A stretch of DNA of 64,000 nt, from assembly GCF_028583425.1 (NCBI RefSeq), contig NC_072801.1, positions 23,952,001-24,016,000 on the forward strand. Direction: 5' to 3'. This DNA comes from Eublepharis macularius. Taxonomy: Eukaryota > Chordata > Lepidosauria > Squamata > Eublepharidae. Below the pieces are notes generated by a model. The model ran no database searches, had not been told where the DNA came from, and worked only from the letters and a program-made list of their open reading frames with translations. The translations under genes and the position numbers were made by a program. This document shows, piece by piece, positions 11,934 to 23,849 of the stretch (position 1 is the first letter of the stretch; each line of letters starts with the position of its first letter).

Positions 11934-11991
11934 GATCTAGTAATCAAAAGTTAGTTTTTAAAAGAAACACACATTCAAATTAGGGTCACTG

Positions 11992-13080
11992 AGAGCTAAG
12001 CTACAAGAGATGAATTACACGAGGAAGAGCACGTGAAGGGGGGTGCAATGTTAGCCAGGAAGCTGAGTTTTAAAAGAGATCGGAAGTGTTACAACCCCTT
12101 CTTTCTCTTGCGTAGTTTTGGTCTTTAAGCCTTTTATTCTTGCCCCCTTTTTGGTAGATTGCTGCCACCAGGAATTAAATTCCAGATTAATTTAAATTTC
12201 TCCTTTTAGTAACATGCCCAAGGGTCAGGCTTTTTCGTGGTACTATGTGGCCCTGAGGATAGGAATGAGATATAGGAATAACTTTGGGATTAAAAAAAAC
12301 AAAGTAAACTTATTTTTCTAAGAAGCATATCAGTTTCATATTATTTCTAAAACTTGATGGTTTCAAAATAGTAGTTCTCAATTCTTAAAGTTACTTTATT
12401 TAAACCCAGTCACACAGATCTTCTCTCAGGCTTCACACACAGCTTGCCTGCTTTTGATATTAATTTCTCAATTACAAGACCTTTTCTCAGGCGCGCACAC
12501 AGTTTCCCTGCTTTTCCCTGACTGAATGTTCTTTCACAGACACACAGTTCAGGCTTCCACACAGGTTATATTTCTCTCAGACAACATAAACAAGCTTAGG
12601 CTGCACACAGCTTGCCTCTCTTGCCCTGACTGAATGTTCTTTCTCCACTCTCAGTCTAAAACTGCATTCACTCCACCCACACTCTCAGTCATCAACCAAT
12701 CATATCACTCACTCATCCCTCTCTTTCACCCCCACTCTTCATCTATACCACACCAAGCATTTAAAGACACACACACACATTTACTTAAAATCATTACAGG
12801 AAGGCTTTGTCAATTTCCCCTCCCTGCAGAGCCAGGGAGATCCTTGCTCAGAAGGTTTGTTTATTTCCTCTTCACCTCTTAGAAGGGGAGGTGAAACTGA
12901 CAGAGCCTTTGGGAGGCAAAGAGGAAATTAACAAACCTTCTGAGCAGCAATCTCCCAGGCTCTGTACAGAGGGAAATCGACAAAGCCTTCTGATCTCTTT
13001 GAAAACTCAGCTTCCCGGCGAACATTGCGACTCCCTTCAAGCGCTCCTCCTCATGTAATTCGTCTCTTGTAGCTTGGCTC
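11992..13080. mobile_element. Palindromic element (type B) split by a solo LTR
   Basis: Left end AGAGCTAAGCTACAAGAG and right end CTCTTGTAGCTTGGCTC are inverted copies. Inner parts (GTTAGCCAGGAAGCTGAG / CTCAGCTTCCCGGCGAAC) are also complementary. The element is interrupted at 12087-12798. Compare the uninterrupted copy at 15568-15886. Confidence 0.8.
12087..12798 (-). repeat. Solo LTR, fossil
   Basis: 712-bp block with TG...CA ends (TGTTACAACC on plus, ending TCATTACA), flanked by a perfect 5-base duplication GGAAG (12082-12086 and 12799-12803). AATAAA on the minus strand near the 12.13-kb end suggests minus orientation. No internal retroviral sequence is present, so it is a recombined solo LTR. 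The family could be Gypsy or ERV. Confidence 0.8.
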
Positions 13081-13293
13081 CGACTCTGGGTTGGGAAATT
13101 CCTGGAGATTTGTGGGTGGAATCTGGGAAGTGTGGGTTTGGGGAAGGGAGGGATTAAGTTAAAAGGTATCATGCCATAAAGCCCGCCCTCCAAAGCAGCT
13201 GTTTCCTCCAGGGGATCTGATCTCTGTGGTCTGGAGATTAGTTGTCATTCTGGGAGATCTCCAGGCTCCACCACCTGGAGGTTGACAATCTTA
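13081..13293 (+). repeat. Type C repeat abutting the type B element
   Basis: TTGGGAAATTCCTGGAGATT through CCACCTGGAGGTTGACAATC, directly after the right end of the 11992-13080 element. Confidence 0.65.
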
Positions 13294-13917
13294 GGTCAAA
13301 CAATGCATGTGATTTATGGCCTCTTTCCCCTGTATCATCCTTCAGAGAGACAAAGGAGCCTATCAGGTCTCCTTCTGCATGGTGTCATTATATCTTGTTA
13401 GCTGTCTTACTGTACCGCTCATAATTGAACTCATGTTGTGCCTTCAGAACAGCTATTTATAAGCTTGGGTGCTGTGAAACGCCTGGCTTCTGAGCTGACA
13501 GTCTCCTGTGCTAGCAAGAGACAGGCAATAGCCGAAACTTAAAAGAGAAATGACAGGTTGTTGTTAAAGCCCTAGCAATCTCACTGGATCAAACAAACTA
13601 TTCTCTGTGCTGCTTACAGGCATGGAGTAATTGCTTGACTGGGTGGTGCACCAGAAAGCTGTCTACTGTGTCCCTGGATCAAAACCACAAACAAAGGAGA
13701 GGTGTGTGTAGTTCCTTAAGAGGTGGTGCCAGTGTTGTCCATGCCTACCATCTTTGCTGCCACCAATAAGAGATGGCTCTGAGGTTCAGGGCAGGATTTG
13801 GAAACAAAGATTGGGAACAAGCATGGAGTTAGAAGTGCTACAATGACACTCATCACTCCTTTAGTTGGATTTGGGAGGATAAATAGACTGAGAACTGCCC
13901 AGCTTGACCTGCTTTTG

Positions 13918-14180
13918 AAGCCTTGGTATAGTGGTTAAGAGTGGCAGGACTCTAATCTGGAGATCCGGGTTTGATTCCCCACTCCTCCACTTGAAGCCAG
14001 CTGGGTGACCTTGGGGCAGTGACAGCTCTCTCAGAGCTCTCTCAGCCCCACCCACTTCACAGGTTGATTGTCGTGAGGATAATAATAACACATTTTGTAA
14101 ACCGCTCTGAGTGGACGTTAAGTTGTCCTGAAGGGCAGTATATACATCGAATGTTATTATTGTTATATAAATTGAATATT
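13918..14180 (+). repeat. tRNA-derived SINE
   Basis: TATAGTGGTTAAGAGTGGCA, GGGTTTGATTCCCC, GCCAGCTGGGTGACCTTGG, with a short AT-rich tail. Confidence 0.8.
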
Positions 14181-15086
14181 ATTGTGGCTCACCCTTTGCA
14201 AAGGTTAGCTGAGACATTGAGTTAGTGCTCTTGTCAACCGCTCCTATATCATGAAGGAAGAAACCTTATTAATAGTTCCACGGTCACAAGTTAAAAACAT
14301 ATGAGGCAGCCCTTGTTGTCGACTCAATGGATATCGCACAATATCACTTTCACATATTTCCACATATCAGGATTACAACGTGGCACCTAAATGGAGAAGC
14401 TCCCAACATCCCTCTGTATTTAGCAAACACAACGTGAAAGTGACGCAAGAGCCCTCAATGTCTCATTCCTTAATAAAAACAAAGAGCAAGCTGTCTAGGA
14501 AACAACGCCAATGTTCTCCAGCTTTACTTTAGCATGTTTCAGACATGCTGTTTGCTTTTCTACAACAACTTGTCCTTTAAGGTATTTCTGGAACTTGCAG
14601 AGAATTCTATGTCCTAGAGAACACCCACAAGGCCAAAACAGATGTGATATTTGTAAAGTTGCAGCCGGCTTCTAGAGATCACACAGGCTTTTCGTGGCAA
14701 GAGACATTCACAGGTGGTTAGCCACTGCTGGTCTCTGCGTAGCAACCCTGGATTTCCTTGGAGGTCTCCCACTCAAGTACTAACCAGGGGTGACCCTGCT
14801 TAGCTTCCAAGATTTGAAGAGGTTGAACTAGCCTGGCCACTGGTAAAGTGCTTATCTGTGAATGTGCCTCATCACGGTGAAATGAACTTGTCATTGCCCT
14901 GTTCACATGTGCTTTAAACTGAACACTTGGAACACTTTCATGAGTGCGCACTTTACCATTGTGACAATGTTGGTCTTTTGTTCATGCAGCACTTTGGCTA
15001 TGGCTTGTTTTTCTTCATGAACTGATTCACATATTACAAGGTCCCCAAGGAAAATGCAGAGGGAGCGCTCCAATCCTTGTTGAAGG
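14181..15086. other. No gene; one 5S-SINE fragment
   Basis: Apart from 14731-14842 nothing is recognised. Confidence 0.4.
14731..14842 (-). repeat. 5S-rRNA-derived SINE fragment
   Basis: On the minus strand it carries the AAGCTAAGCAGGGTCACCCC block and GAGTGGGAGACCTCCAAGG. Confidence 0.65.
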
Positions 15087-15305
15087 AACTGAGAGATGAA
15101 TTACACGAGGAGGAACACATGAAGGGAGTCACAATGTTAGCCAGGAAGCTGAGTTTTAAAAGAGATCAGAAGGCTTTGTCAATTTCCCCTCTCTACAGAG
15201 CCAGAGAGATTGCTGCTCAGAAGGTTTGTTTATTTCCTCTTTACCTCAGGAAGGCTCTGTCAGTTTCACCTCTCCTTCTAAAAGGCAAAGAGGAAATTAA
15301 CAATT
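15087..15305 (+). repeat. Palindromic element type B, truncated copy
   Basis: Matches the left arm and centre of the type B element (GATGAATTACACGAGGAGG, then CAGAAGGTTTGTTTATTTCC) but stops before the right arm. Confidence 0.65.
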
Positions 15306-15567
15306 TAAAATACAAAAAAGTAAAATGAAATTAAAACAATTAAGCGAAACACATACAAACACACAAATAGGGAGGAGAGCTAATAAGAGTTAGAGAGGGG
15401 ACGCCAAATAAAAACTAAAAAGTCTTCACCCGCTGGCAGAAAATGACAATAGAGGGGGACTGACAAATGTCCCTGCGGTGGGAGATCCAAAGTATAGGCA
15501 AGGACGTCCTTCCTTGAGTTGCCACCTATCTAGCCTCAGGTGATGGGAGCACCCAAAGCAGGGTCTC

Positions 15568-15886
15568 TGAGAGCTAAGCTACAAGAGACGAACTACACAA
15601 GGAGGAGCACGTGAAGGGAGTCACAAGGTTAGCCAGGAAGCTGAGTTTTAAGAGATTGGAAGGCTTTGTCAATTTCCCCTCTCTACAGAGCTGGGGAGAT
15701 TTGCTCAGAGAGTTTGTTAATTTCCTCTTAGAAGGGGAGGTGAAACTGACTGAGCCTTCCAGAGGCAAATCGGAAATTAACAAACCCTCTGAACAGATCT
15801 TTTTTAAAACTCAAGCTTCCTGGCTAACATTGCGACTCCCTTCACGTGCTCCTCCCCGTGTAAGTTGTCTCTTGTAGCTTGGCTCT
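15568..15886. mobile_element. Palindromic element type B, full-length copy
   Basis: About 320 bp. Left end GAGAGCTAAGCTACAAGAG, right end CTCTTGTAGCTTGGCTC. The two halves are inverted copies (for example CAGAGAGTTTGTTAATTTCC and GGAAATTAACAAACCCTCTG). It is MITE-like and has no coding capacity. Confidence 0.8.
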
Positions 15887-16057
15887 GAGTGTCAGATCAG
15901 TATGCCATGTGATTAGCAAAGGTGAGTGTCGATCCTAAGATGGGGCCTCAACCACCCCAAAGATGCTCTGGTGGCCACACATTATGATGGGAGATGGGTA
16001 AGCCTGGGAAAATGGCCTTTCGGGAATGGTTATTCTCCATTATTACCCTAACCTAGA

Positions 16058-16258
16058 TCGCCCAGGCTAGCTCAATCACATTGGATCTCAGAAGCTAAGC
16101 AGGGTCAACCTTTTTTAGTATGTGAATGGGAGACCACCAAGGAAGTCCAGGGCTGCTATGCAGAAGTAGGCAATGGCAGACTACCTCTGTTCATCGCTTG
16201 TCTTGAAAACCCTATGGGGTCCCCATAAGTTGGCTGCGACTTGATTGCACCTTACACT
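16058..16258 (+). repeat. 5S-rRNA-derived SINE
   Basis: GGATCTCAGAAGCTAAGCAG, GTGAATGGGAGACCACCAAG, then GGCAATGGCAGACTACCTC and TTGGCTGCGACTTGATTGC. Confidence 0.75.
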
Positions 16259-17419
16259 CAGACACATTCTCTATTATCTTCTTCTCACTGAGGAACCCTT
16301 AGTGAGCATCTCAGGAACTTCTGGGCTCCCTGGAACATAGTCTAAAACCCCACTGCTTTCACATGTAACTACAACAGTGCTGAAGAATGCAGATGATAAT
16401 CAAAATTAAGGATGCAACAAGATCTCATGAACTGAATCAGGAAATGAATCAAGATGCCTATGGAAATAAATACCTTTTCCCACTGCTTCCCTTCCTCCTT
16501 GATGCTTGCCATTGAAATAACGTTAACGTTACACCTGCTGTTTGTGTAAATTCCCCCTGGTCGACCTTTTCCAATGGTATCTGAAGCAGGGAATTTCTTG
16601 ATGATCCGTGCCTTGCAGGACAGTAGATGGAAACAAAAGAGCTGGGAGAAGGCCTGGCGATGAATTATTAGGGATTAAAATAGCTCTGGCCTTGGCGGCA
16701 ATTGAATATGAAGCTCCTGGAATGATATAGCAGATGTTTAAAACAGATTGAAATGTCACACTCGGAATGGAGGGTGGAACACAGTGTGATCAGATCTTTT
16801 CCTCTTTTCTAATCTGCCTGTTCCTTTTGCCTGACTCGCTGAGTGATGACAGAGCTCAATGAATGTCCAAAGTTAGGTGAGCAAAGCTGCCAGTGCCTAG
16901 GAAGAGGTGGGACACGGGGGGTTACAGAGCCGGTCCCTGGAGACCTTAGATGGATCCTGACTAGGTCGCTGGGCCCCATCATTTGCATGACTTTCATATT
17001 TGTCACCCAACCTTAATTTTCTGGCACCCGGACGATTGTGTGCATGGTTTTCACACGGGATGATGCACTTGGTGGTAGTGTGCTTGTCTTGGGTTGCTTA
17101 TAACCCCCAACATCAGCCACAACTTTGCCGATCCACAGCAGGGGCGATTCTCCATAAGCGAACCAGTAGAAGTTTAGGAGCTCATGCTGTGAAGCCTTTT
17201 CAGGTGCTTGAAGGCGAGACATCCATGCCCAAATGTTAGTATATATATATATAAATAACCATTAGGGGCATGTGATCCAGCCAGAGCACAACCCTTTGAA
17301 GACATGCTGGCCTCAGAAGGAGAGATTTAACCATGTCCTTAACTTTCTGCCATTGAAACAGAGGGCTGAAATAAAAAATCTCTGTCAGTCTATGGAAAAT
17401 AGATAGCATGTGCATTGCA

Positions 17420-17805
17420 ACCAGGGCTTTTTTTTCAGCTGGAACGCGGTGGAACGGAGTTCCGGCACCTCTTGAAAATGGTCACATGGCCGGTGGCCCC
17501 GCCCCCTGATCTCCAGACAGAGGGGAGTTTAAATTGCCCGAGGGCAATCTAAACTCTCCTCTGTCTGGAGATCAGGGGGCGGGGCCACCGGCCATGTGAC
17601 CATTTTTACTGAGGGTGATTTAAACTTCTAAAAACTCCCCCCTTGTTCCAGCTGACCCAAAGTGACATCATTGTGTAGTCCTGGAAGCGTGCATGCACTT
17701 TGCGCGTGCGCATGTGGTACCGGGGCACCACCTCCCGCCAAGAGTTGCCCCTCTGCTGGCAACCCACTGAGTTCCACCACCTCTTTTCCCAGAAAAAAAG
17801 CCCTG
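17420..17805 (-). mobile_element. hAT-type MITE, opposite orientation, 8-bp target duplication
   Basis: 386 bp, ends CAGGGCTTTTTTTTC and GAAAAAAAGCCCTG, flanked by ATTGCAAC on both sides (17412-17419, 17806-17813). Same family as 3162-3480 with an extra GC-rich segment near 17690-17770. Confidence 0.9.
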
Positions 17806-17813
17806 ATTGCAAC

Positions 17814-19031
17814 TGTAGTTGGGCAAGAAGGGATTTGACACTTCAGGCTCCGCTCATTAAATTCATGCTTCCTGCTTTATTATTAGTGGTTTTAAATAGG
17901 TGGGAGAGAGATGTGTCCTTTGAAAGACTGTGTCCTCCCTGCCCCAGAAAATTCTAATTGTAATGTGGGAAGTCCAGTTTCAATTAGCAGAACTGAGCAT
18001 AACTTAAAGGGTTAAATCTCCTCTTCCCCCTTCCCCTCTCTAGCCCCATTCTGAATCCTGGCTGTTGCATGTGTGTGTTTTACCACCTACGCACCGATGG
18101 AGTTCCTGTGATCTTTTTGCAACAGAGGAATAGCATCACATAAATATCTTAAATAAATAAAAATAAAACTTGCCTCTGTTTTGGCCCAAACATTATCCAA
18201 AAGCCCTGCGCTTTGGCTGGATTATGTACGCCCGTTGTGAATGTCAAGGGATATTTATCAATTACTTCTAAACATGGATTTACCTGCAAAGCCTGCGGGG
18301 ACTATCCTTACCCAGCGACATCTGCACTTTAGAAGGAAGACCGTGGGTCATCGATGGAGAACCTCCTTTGCATTGAACCTGCCATAAACTTGGCAGGAGC
18401 TTAGTCTGATATGAATGCAGGCCTGTGCGATGGAGTCTGGAGATACACACAGCTGGGAGGATCAGCGGATAACTGAAACTGGAGCCCGGATGAGCAGGTT
18501 ATGTCTCCCCTCCTTGCCAAAAAAACTTCAGTACAAATTCAGTTTATAGGAAATCAAACAGCACATGGTCAGGGTTGGCACTGGCTTCATTCAGAAGAGT
18601 CTTTCTTTTTCTTTTTTCATTTACAATGTCTTGACCAAGTCAAAATTTTCCTTTGCAGCTGAATTTAGCTGGGACGTCCCAAGGTGTAGCTTTCCAGTAA
18701 AACATCTGGATATAACGTAAGGTCAAATGTGGTTCTGAAACGGACAAGTGTTTTAGACTCTGTCCATCGAGAGGCAGCCCGCCAGGGAAATGACCATGCT
18801 AAAGATGCTGAGTTGGAAAGGAAAGAAAACAAAACAAGTGGAAGCAGTGGAGTTCTCAGAGGCAAGACCACCCCTGTAGCCATACAAACTACACTTAGCA
18901 GCAGTTTTGGCTGCTTCCAAAGGACGATGGCTTTCTTTATTAACAGGCTTAGAAGTGTTTAGTCCCAATTTGTCAATAGAAGTTATACGAATAACCAGTT
19001 ATACCAATAATATATTTTTTAAATTTACATG
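17814..19031. other. No gene recognised
   Basis: A plus-strand frame at 18729-18962 has a charged stretch (ELERKENK) but no start context, splice support or family resemblance. Confidence 0.35.
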
Positions 19032-19035
19032 CTTG

Positions 19036-19532
19036 TGTAACTTCTCTTTGTATGGGGTCTATGGGGCTTAGGAAGAAAACTTTCACACAACTGTAAGTTA
19101 AGAAAAAAAATGAAAACTTTTAACAGAAATACAGCACAACTATTTCCCCCCCTTTAACTAAACTCTTAAGTGCAACCATACAGAAACTTTCAGCCAACAA
19201 TGTCTTTGAAAAGGTAAACAGTTCAACTTGTTCAATCCCACCAAGTGAGAGAGTCCTTTTTACAATCTTTCCAGTTTGAAGTAAACACTTCTGTCCTCTT
19301 CTTGAGGAATTACAGCCCTGCAAAAATAATACCATCCCAACCAAACACAATACACAAATACCACTTTTAGTCATACTGTTCACATACAACATTTCTGATT
19401 ACCTTATTCAAGGTGATAAGAGCATATTAATTATTATTAAGCTCCCCAGCAACCAGCTTCTTCCTCAGCTGCCTGGTTCTAGCTACTGACTCCTCCCTAC
19501 TGGGCTAAACCAATTACCTCATAGGGGTTACA
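19036..19532. repeat. Candidate solo LTR, fossil
   Basis: 497-bp block with TGTAAC...GTTACA ends flanked by CTTG on both sides (19032-19035, 19533-19536). No coding remnants. The 4-bp duplication is short enough to arise by chance, so this is tentative. Confidence 0.4.
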
Positions 19533-19756
19533 CTTGCCCATCCATACCCTTGGTTCAGATGCAGAACCAAATCAAGCTTCAGGCTTGGTCACATGATCTA
19601 GCCTTTTTGTTGCAGAGGTATAAGGGGAAAGGTGCCCTCCTTATACCCCTTAATAACTATTAAAAATGAAAGCTGGGCATTAAGAACTGCTAGTATATCA
19701 TACAGAGTGTTAGAATGTTATTGCACTATAGCAATTTAACAATTGCAAATTTTTTA

Positions 19757-19888
19757 AGCCCTCTGGTGGCTCAGGGGAAATGTCTGTCCCAGGGGCTAAG
19801 GCAAAGAAAGTGCAAGGGAAACTGCTATGTAGATGCTCTGTTGCCACTATGAGTGCTTCCACATTCACAGTGGTAACAAGAGCTACAC
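19757..19888 (+). repeat. Unclassified repeat, short copy
   Basis: AGCCCTCTGGTGGCTCAGGG and GGCAAAGAAAGTGCAAGGGA parallel the start of 7866-8160. Confidence 0.4.
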
Positions 19889-19890
19889 AG

Positions 19891-20126
19891 AGGGCCAAAC
19901 TACAAGTGACGCCTGACACAGGTTGGGCACTTGTCAGCTTCCCTCAAGTTTTGATGGGAAATGTAGGCAGCTTGGTGGAATGTTGGACATGTGACAGTTG
20001 AAAAGTCCATTGGACAGCAGTCGGAGAGCCAAGCTGCAAGATCAGGATGCCTACATTTCCCATCAAAACATGAGGGAAGCGGACAAGAGTCCAACTAGTA
20101 TAAGGCGTCACTTGTAGTTGGGCTCA
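19891..20126. mobile_element. Palindromic element type A, first of a head-to-tail pair
   Basis: Starts GGGCCAAACTACAAGTGACG and ends with the inverted copy CACTTGTAGTTGGGCTC, with the same internal arms as 8253-8486. The next copy starts within one or two bases. Confidence 0.75.
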
Positions 20127-20328
20127 GAGCCAAGCTACAAGTGACACCTGACACAGGTTGGACACTTGTTAGCTTCCCTCAAGTTTTGATGGGAAATGTA
20201 GGCATCCTGGTTTTGCAGCTGTAATGGAGAGCCAAGCTGTAAAACCAGGATGCCTACATTTCCCATCAAAACTTGAGGGAAGCTGACAAGTGTCCAACCT
20301 GTGTAAGGCGTCACTTGTAGCTTGGCTG
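20125..20328. mobile_element. Palindromic element type A, near-perfect hairpin
   Basis: Arms of roughly 90 bases (AGAGCCAAGCTACAAGTGAC ... TCACTTGTAGCTTGGCT) pair almost completely around a loop of about 20 bases centred near 20228. Non-coding. Confidence 0.8.
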
Positions 20329-21676
20329 TCAGAGAATCGTCACCTCTAGAATGCTGGAAGGAACTGTAGGCCTCTGAGGGTTTTTTCTCTCTCTGTACTA
20401 ATGGATCTTTTGGTCAATGCGCAGGCAACTATGAACCCCCCAATAAGCCTTCCACCTCCAGAATTCATCTCCACTTAGCTTGATGTTTTGTGTTCAGGGT
20501 GAAAGAATTCCTTCCTTCAGGCAACCAACATACACAAAGGGGAGAACGTATTGTCAAACTAGACGCAGCTACCAGCCGTGGAGCGGTGCTAAGTCTATGG
20601 GTTTTAAAGACAAAGCTATTCCCCCCCTCCAAAATATAATTTGCTAAAAATAGCAACTCCTCAAGAACAAGCCTGCTTGGAAATTCGTCTTCAGGGAACA
20701 GAGATGGTTCCTCTAGAAAGCACAAGCTATTAATGTATAATTGCCCCTCAGGCTAGCTTTAAAAAAAATTGTTGTGTACACAGATTTTTACAAAGTTCCC
20801 AAGAAAGAAATACAGACTGCTGTCAATTGACAAGCTTAGAAGTATGACACCTTACAAAGACTGAGATCCATCAGCATGGTTCCGCCCACCCCCACCCCCC
20901 ACCCCACCCCCCGTGTCTTGGCAAAGAAGAGCTAGAATTCTCATGGAGATCCTCTGACACTGGACAAAGAAAAAGATGGACTCGGACAGGCAAACTTCCT
21001 TTGTTCAGGAAACCTGATGCACAGTAACTTGCCTACAGATCTCTGTGTAGCCAGCCAAGTTTGCCGTGTACCGCTTTTGCTGGCCCTGTCTTGTAACCAA
21101 AGGAGCAAACAGTCCAATATTGCTTCAAGCAAGTCTGTCTGCTGAGGGAATGGGGGGGGGGGGAGAAAGACCCACATCCTACTAGCCCCTCGTGGGATCC
21201 AGCCCACAGCTTTCATTGAGCCAACCAGAAATTCAAAGATTCCCATCCCTTTACGTTTCCTCTGAACTCCTTCATTAGGTGAAATGAGCCATCAGGGCAT
21301 GGGAAATCAAACATAAGACCTCTTACAAAAGGCAGAGAGAGGGTTGTAATCTGTAATCTGTGAAAGCTGCGTGATTAACGCCCCCAGATTGTTTATGCAA
21401 TTAAATAACTATTTATTATCTGAGGCTATCTAAGGTCAAGATGTGTGCCTCTCCATTATTACATACTCTCCCCCGCCCTCTTAGGTTTTTGTGAAAGCCT
21501 TTCTTTCTTTCCTCTCTGGCTGCAGTGGCTGAATAATAGAAAAAGAGATAAAACCCGATAGGCTGGCAGTGAGGCACTTGTGTGTTCAATCAAAGGGAAC
21601 TAGCCCCCCTCCTATGTTTCAGACTGCGGGATATTCTCCCAAGCCTCTTTAAAGAGGCAGTTCCACAACATTACAG
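20329..21676. other. No gene or recognised repeat
   Basis: C-rich run near 20887-20912 and a G run near 21152. No exon-like signals recognised. Confidence 0.4.
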
Positions 21677-21880
21677 GAGCCAGCCTGGTGTAATGGTTAT
21701 TGGTTAGAAGGTTGGACTAGGATCTGGGAGGTCTAGGTTTGAATCCCCACTTTACTACTGAGGCTTGCTGGGTGGCCTCAGGCCACTCTCTCTCAGCTAA
21801 ACCTACTTCACAGGCTTGTGAGGATAAAATGGATGTTGTTGTAAGCCACCCCAAGTCTCGGGGAGAAAAATGAACATGAA
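21677..21880 (+). repeat. tRNA-derived SINE (GGATCTGGGAG type)
   Basis: GAGCCAGCCTGGTGTAATGG, GGACTAGGATCTGGGAGG, GGTTTGAATCCCC, CTTGTGAGGATAAAATGG. Confidence 0.75.
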
Positions 21881-21988
21881 TATCTTATAATGAAATTAAT
21901 ATGAGATAGTTAACTAGAGTCGCCAACTGATCATGAAAAATTGCTCTTATGCCTTACAGTTGGGTGTGTAGAAATCAGTATAGGATAC

Positions 21989-22173
21989 AGTTACCAACCT
22001 CCCGGTGAGGCCTGGAAATCTCCTGGAATTATAACTGAGCTCCAGCCAACAGAGAACAGTTTTCCTGGAAAAAACAACTGCTTTGGTGACCCCTCTCCCT
22101 TCCCCAAACACTGCCCTCCTCAGGCTCCATCCTCAAATCTCCAGGAACTTCCCAACCTAGAGTTGGCAACTGT
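21989..22173 (-). repeat. Type C repeat, minus orientation
   Basis: AGTTACCAACCTCCCGGTGA ... CTAGAGTTGGCAACTG with the usual body in reverse. A further fragment lies at about 23095-23147. Confidence 0.65.
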
Positions 22174-23250
22174 AGCAAGAAAAGCTGGTTACGGCTCATA
22201 GCTGAATATTTCCCCGTTACCTTTCTACACACAACGTGATTGTTAAAGGTACAGCTACTCTACCAAGTCAAAAACCTGGCAATCCTCCTAGCTATCACTG
22301 CCAATTTGCTTGTTACATAACATGTAACATAACTTGTAAGTATGTGGGAATGTAGCATAGGGCTTGCAGGTCAGAAAGTGTGGCTTACACCCCAAGCCTG
22401 CCCACTTCATGAAGTCACTGGGCCTTGGCATAGACTTAAGAAGGAAAGTTGAGACAGTGACTTTTATATCTCTATGTGAACTTCCAGACAGGTATAGTTC
22501 CCAATCCCCTGTATTTTTCATTGTTTTATTCCCATGTTTCTGTTTGTCTAATTGCTCTCCACAAGAACGCTGGCTTGGCAGCTAGCCTCATTCATTTTTT
22601 ATGCAGCCTCCTTTGCAAATTCCTTGTTTACATCCTTTTGTGTTCATATTTAGCTTTTTTTAAAAAAAATCCTTGTTTTATAAGTCTCGATTATTTCTTT
22701 TTCAAGGGGCTGGAGACCAGAGCGATTTAAAATAATTGCTGAAGAGTCAGTTTTGCTAGCCAATGCTGCCCTCTTCTGGAGGGTTGTGAAATAGCTAGTA
22801 GTGAGATGTCCGATTCATTCAAGGGAACCTTTCAATGGGAAGGCAGCAGATTGAATTTGGGATCCTCTGCATGCTAAGCACTTATACACCCTTTCCCAAC
22901 TACATAAGGGTTCCTCCAGGCAGATCATCAGGCTAGCTTCAAGACCCTGAGAGGGCTCCTCTATTTATTATTAGAATGCAGATGTGGGAAAAGAGGGTCT
23001 ATCCAGGTCCAGCTGTGTGCGAAAGGCTATCATAGTGTGCGTTATTACTGGAGTCACATCCCTAAGTCCTCTGGTTGTCCATACCCCACCCACCGCAGGC
23101 TCCGCTGCCAAATCTCCAAGAATTCCCAGCCTGGAGTTAGCAACCTAAATAAGATCACCAATGCTGCTTAGGTCCAGCACAACTGAGCTGCAGTGAACCT
23201 ATTATTGTTGTTGCTGCTGTTGCTGTCAAGAATAATTTCATTGTGGGAAG
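22174..23250. other. No gene recognised
   Basis: Only a type C fragment near 23095-23147. Confidence 0.35.
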
Positions 23251-23434
23251 GCAGCATGGTACCGCTGATCTGGTTAGATCTCAGAAGCTAAGCAGGGTCT
23301 GCCAGGAGACCACCACCCATGAAGACTGGGGTTGCTCAGCAGAGGAAGGCAATGGCAAACCTACCTATCTCTTGTCTTGAAAATCCAGTGGTCCTGGGGT
23401 CGACATGATTCAGTTGGGACTTAAGGGCACACAC
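23251..23434 (+). repeat. 5S-rRNA-derived SINE
   Basis: TTAGATCTCAGAAGCTAAGC and GGAAGGCAATGGCAAACC, ending GGGACTTAAGGGCACACAC. Confidence 0.7.
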
Positions 23435-23849
23435 ATACATAAATTAATTCACTCAGTACGTGCCTGTTACCCATTCGTGCAGCTTTGATGAACAAGAAAA
23501 TATACAAGGAAGAAGGCCACAGAAAGTTAAGATAAATGAGGTGGCATTTGTTATCTGTCTATCTAATCATTTCCTTCACCCTTCCTTCAAGAAACAGTAT
23601 GCAAGGTTGTCCTTCTCTTCCAATTTATCGTCTCAACAACCCTGTGAGGTAGGCTAGACTGAGAGAGCTTGACTGGGGTTAAGTCCTCCTCGGAAGAGCA
23701 GGAAGCCGAGTTCCAGTCTCATGGCACGACAGCCATTACTGGCAAGCGCATTTTTCCTCTAGGGGCAGTCCAATTCAGTTGTGAAAAAAATCTTATTCTA
23801 GCACCCAGTTTCATGGCCAAGAGCCCGGCTCCTCCGATGCACCTTAACG

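Noticed and set aside
16058-16258. 5S rRNA gene
   Set aside because: Only the internal-promoter-like head matches. The rest is a shared SINE tail and similar diverged copies occur elsewhere in the window.
19120-19392. 90-codon minus-strand frame with a hydrophobic start
   Set aside because: Lies inside a candidate solo LTR, has no homologue I recognise and is probably a chance frame.
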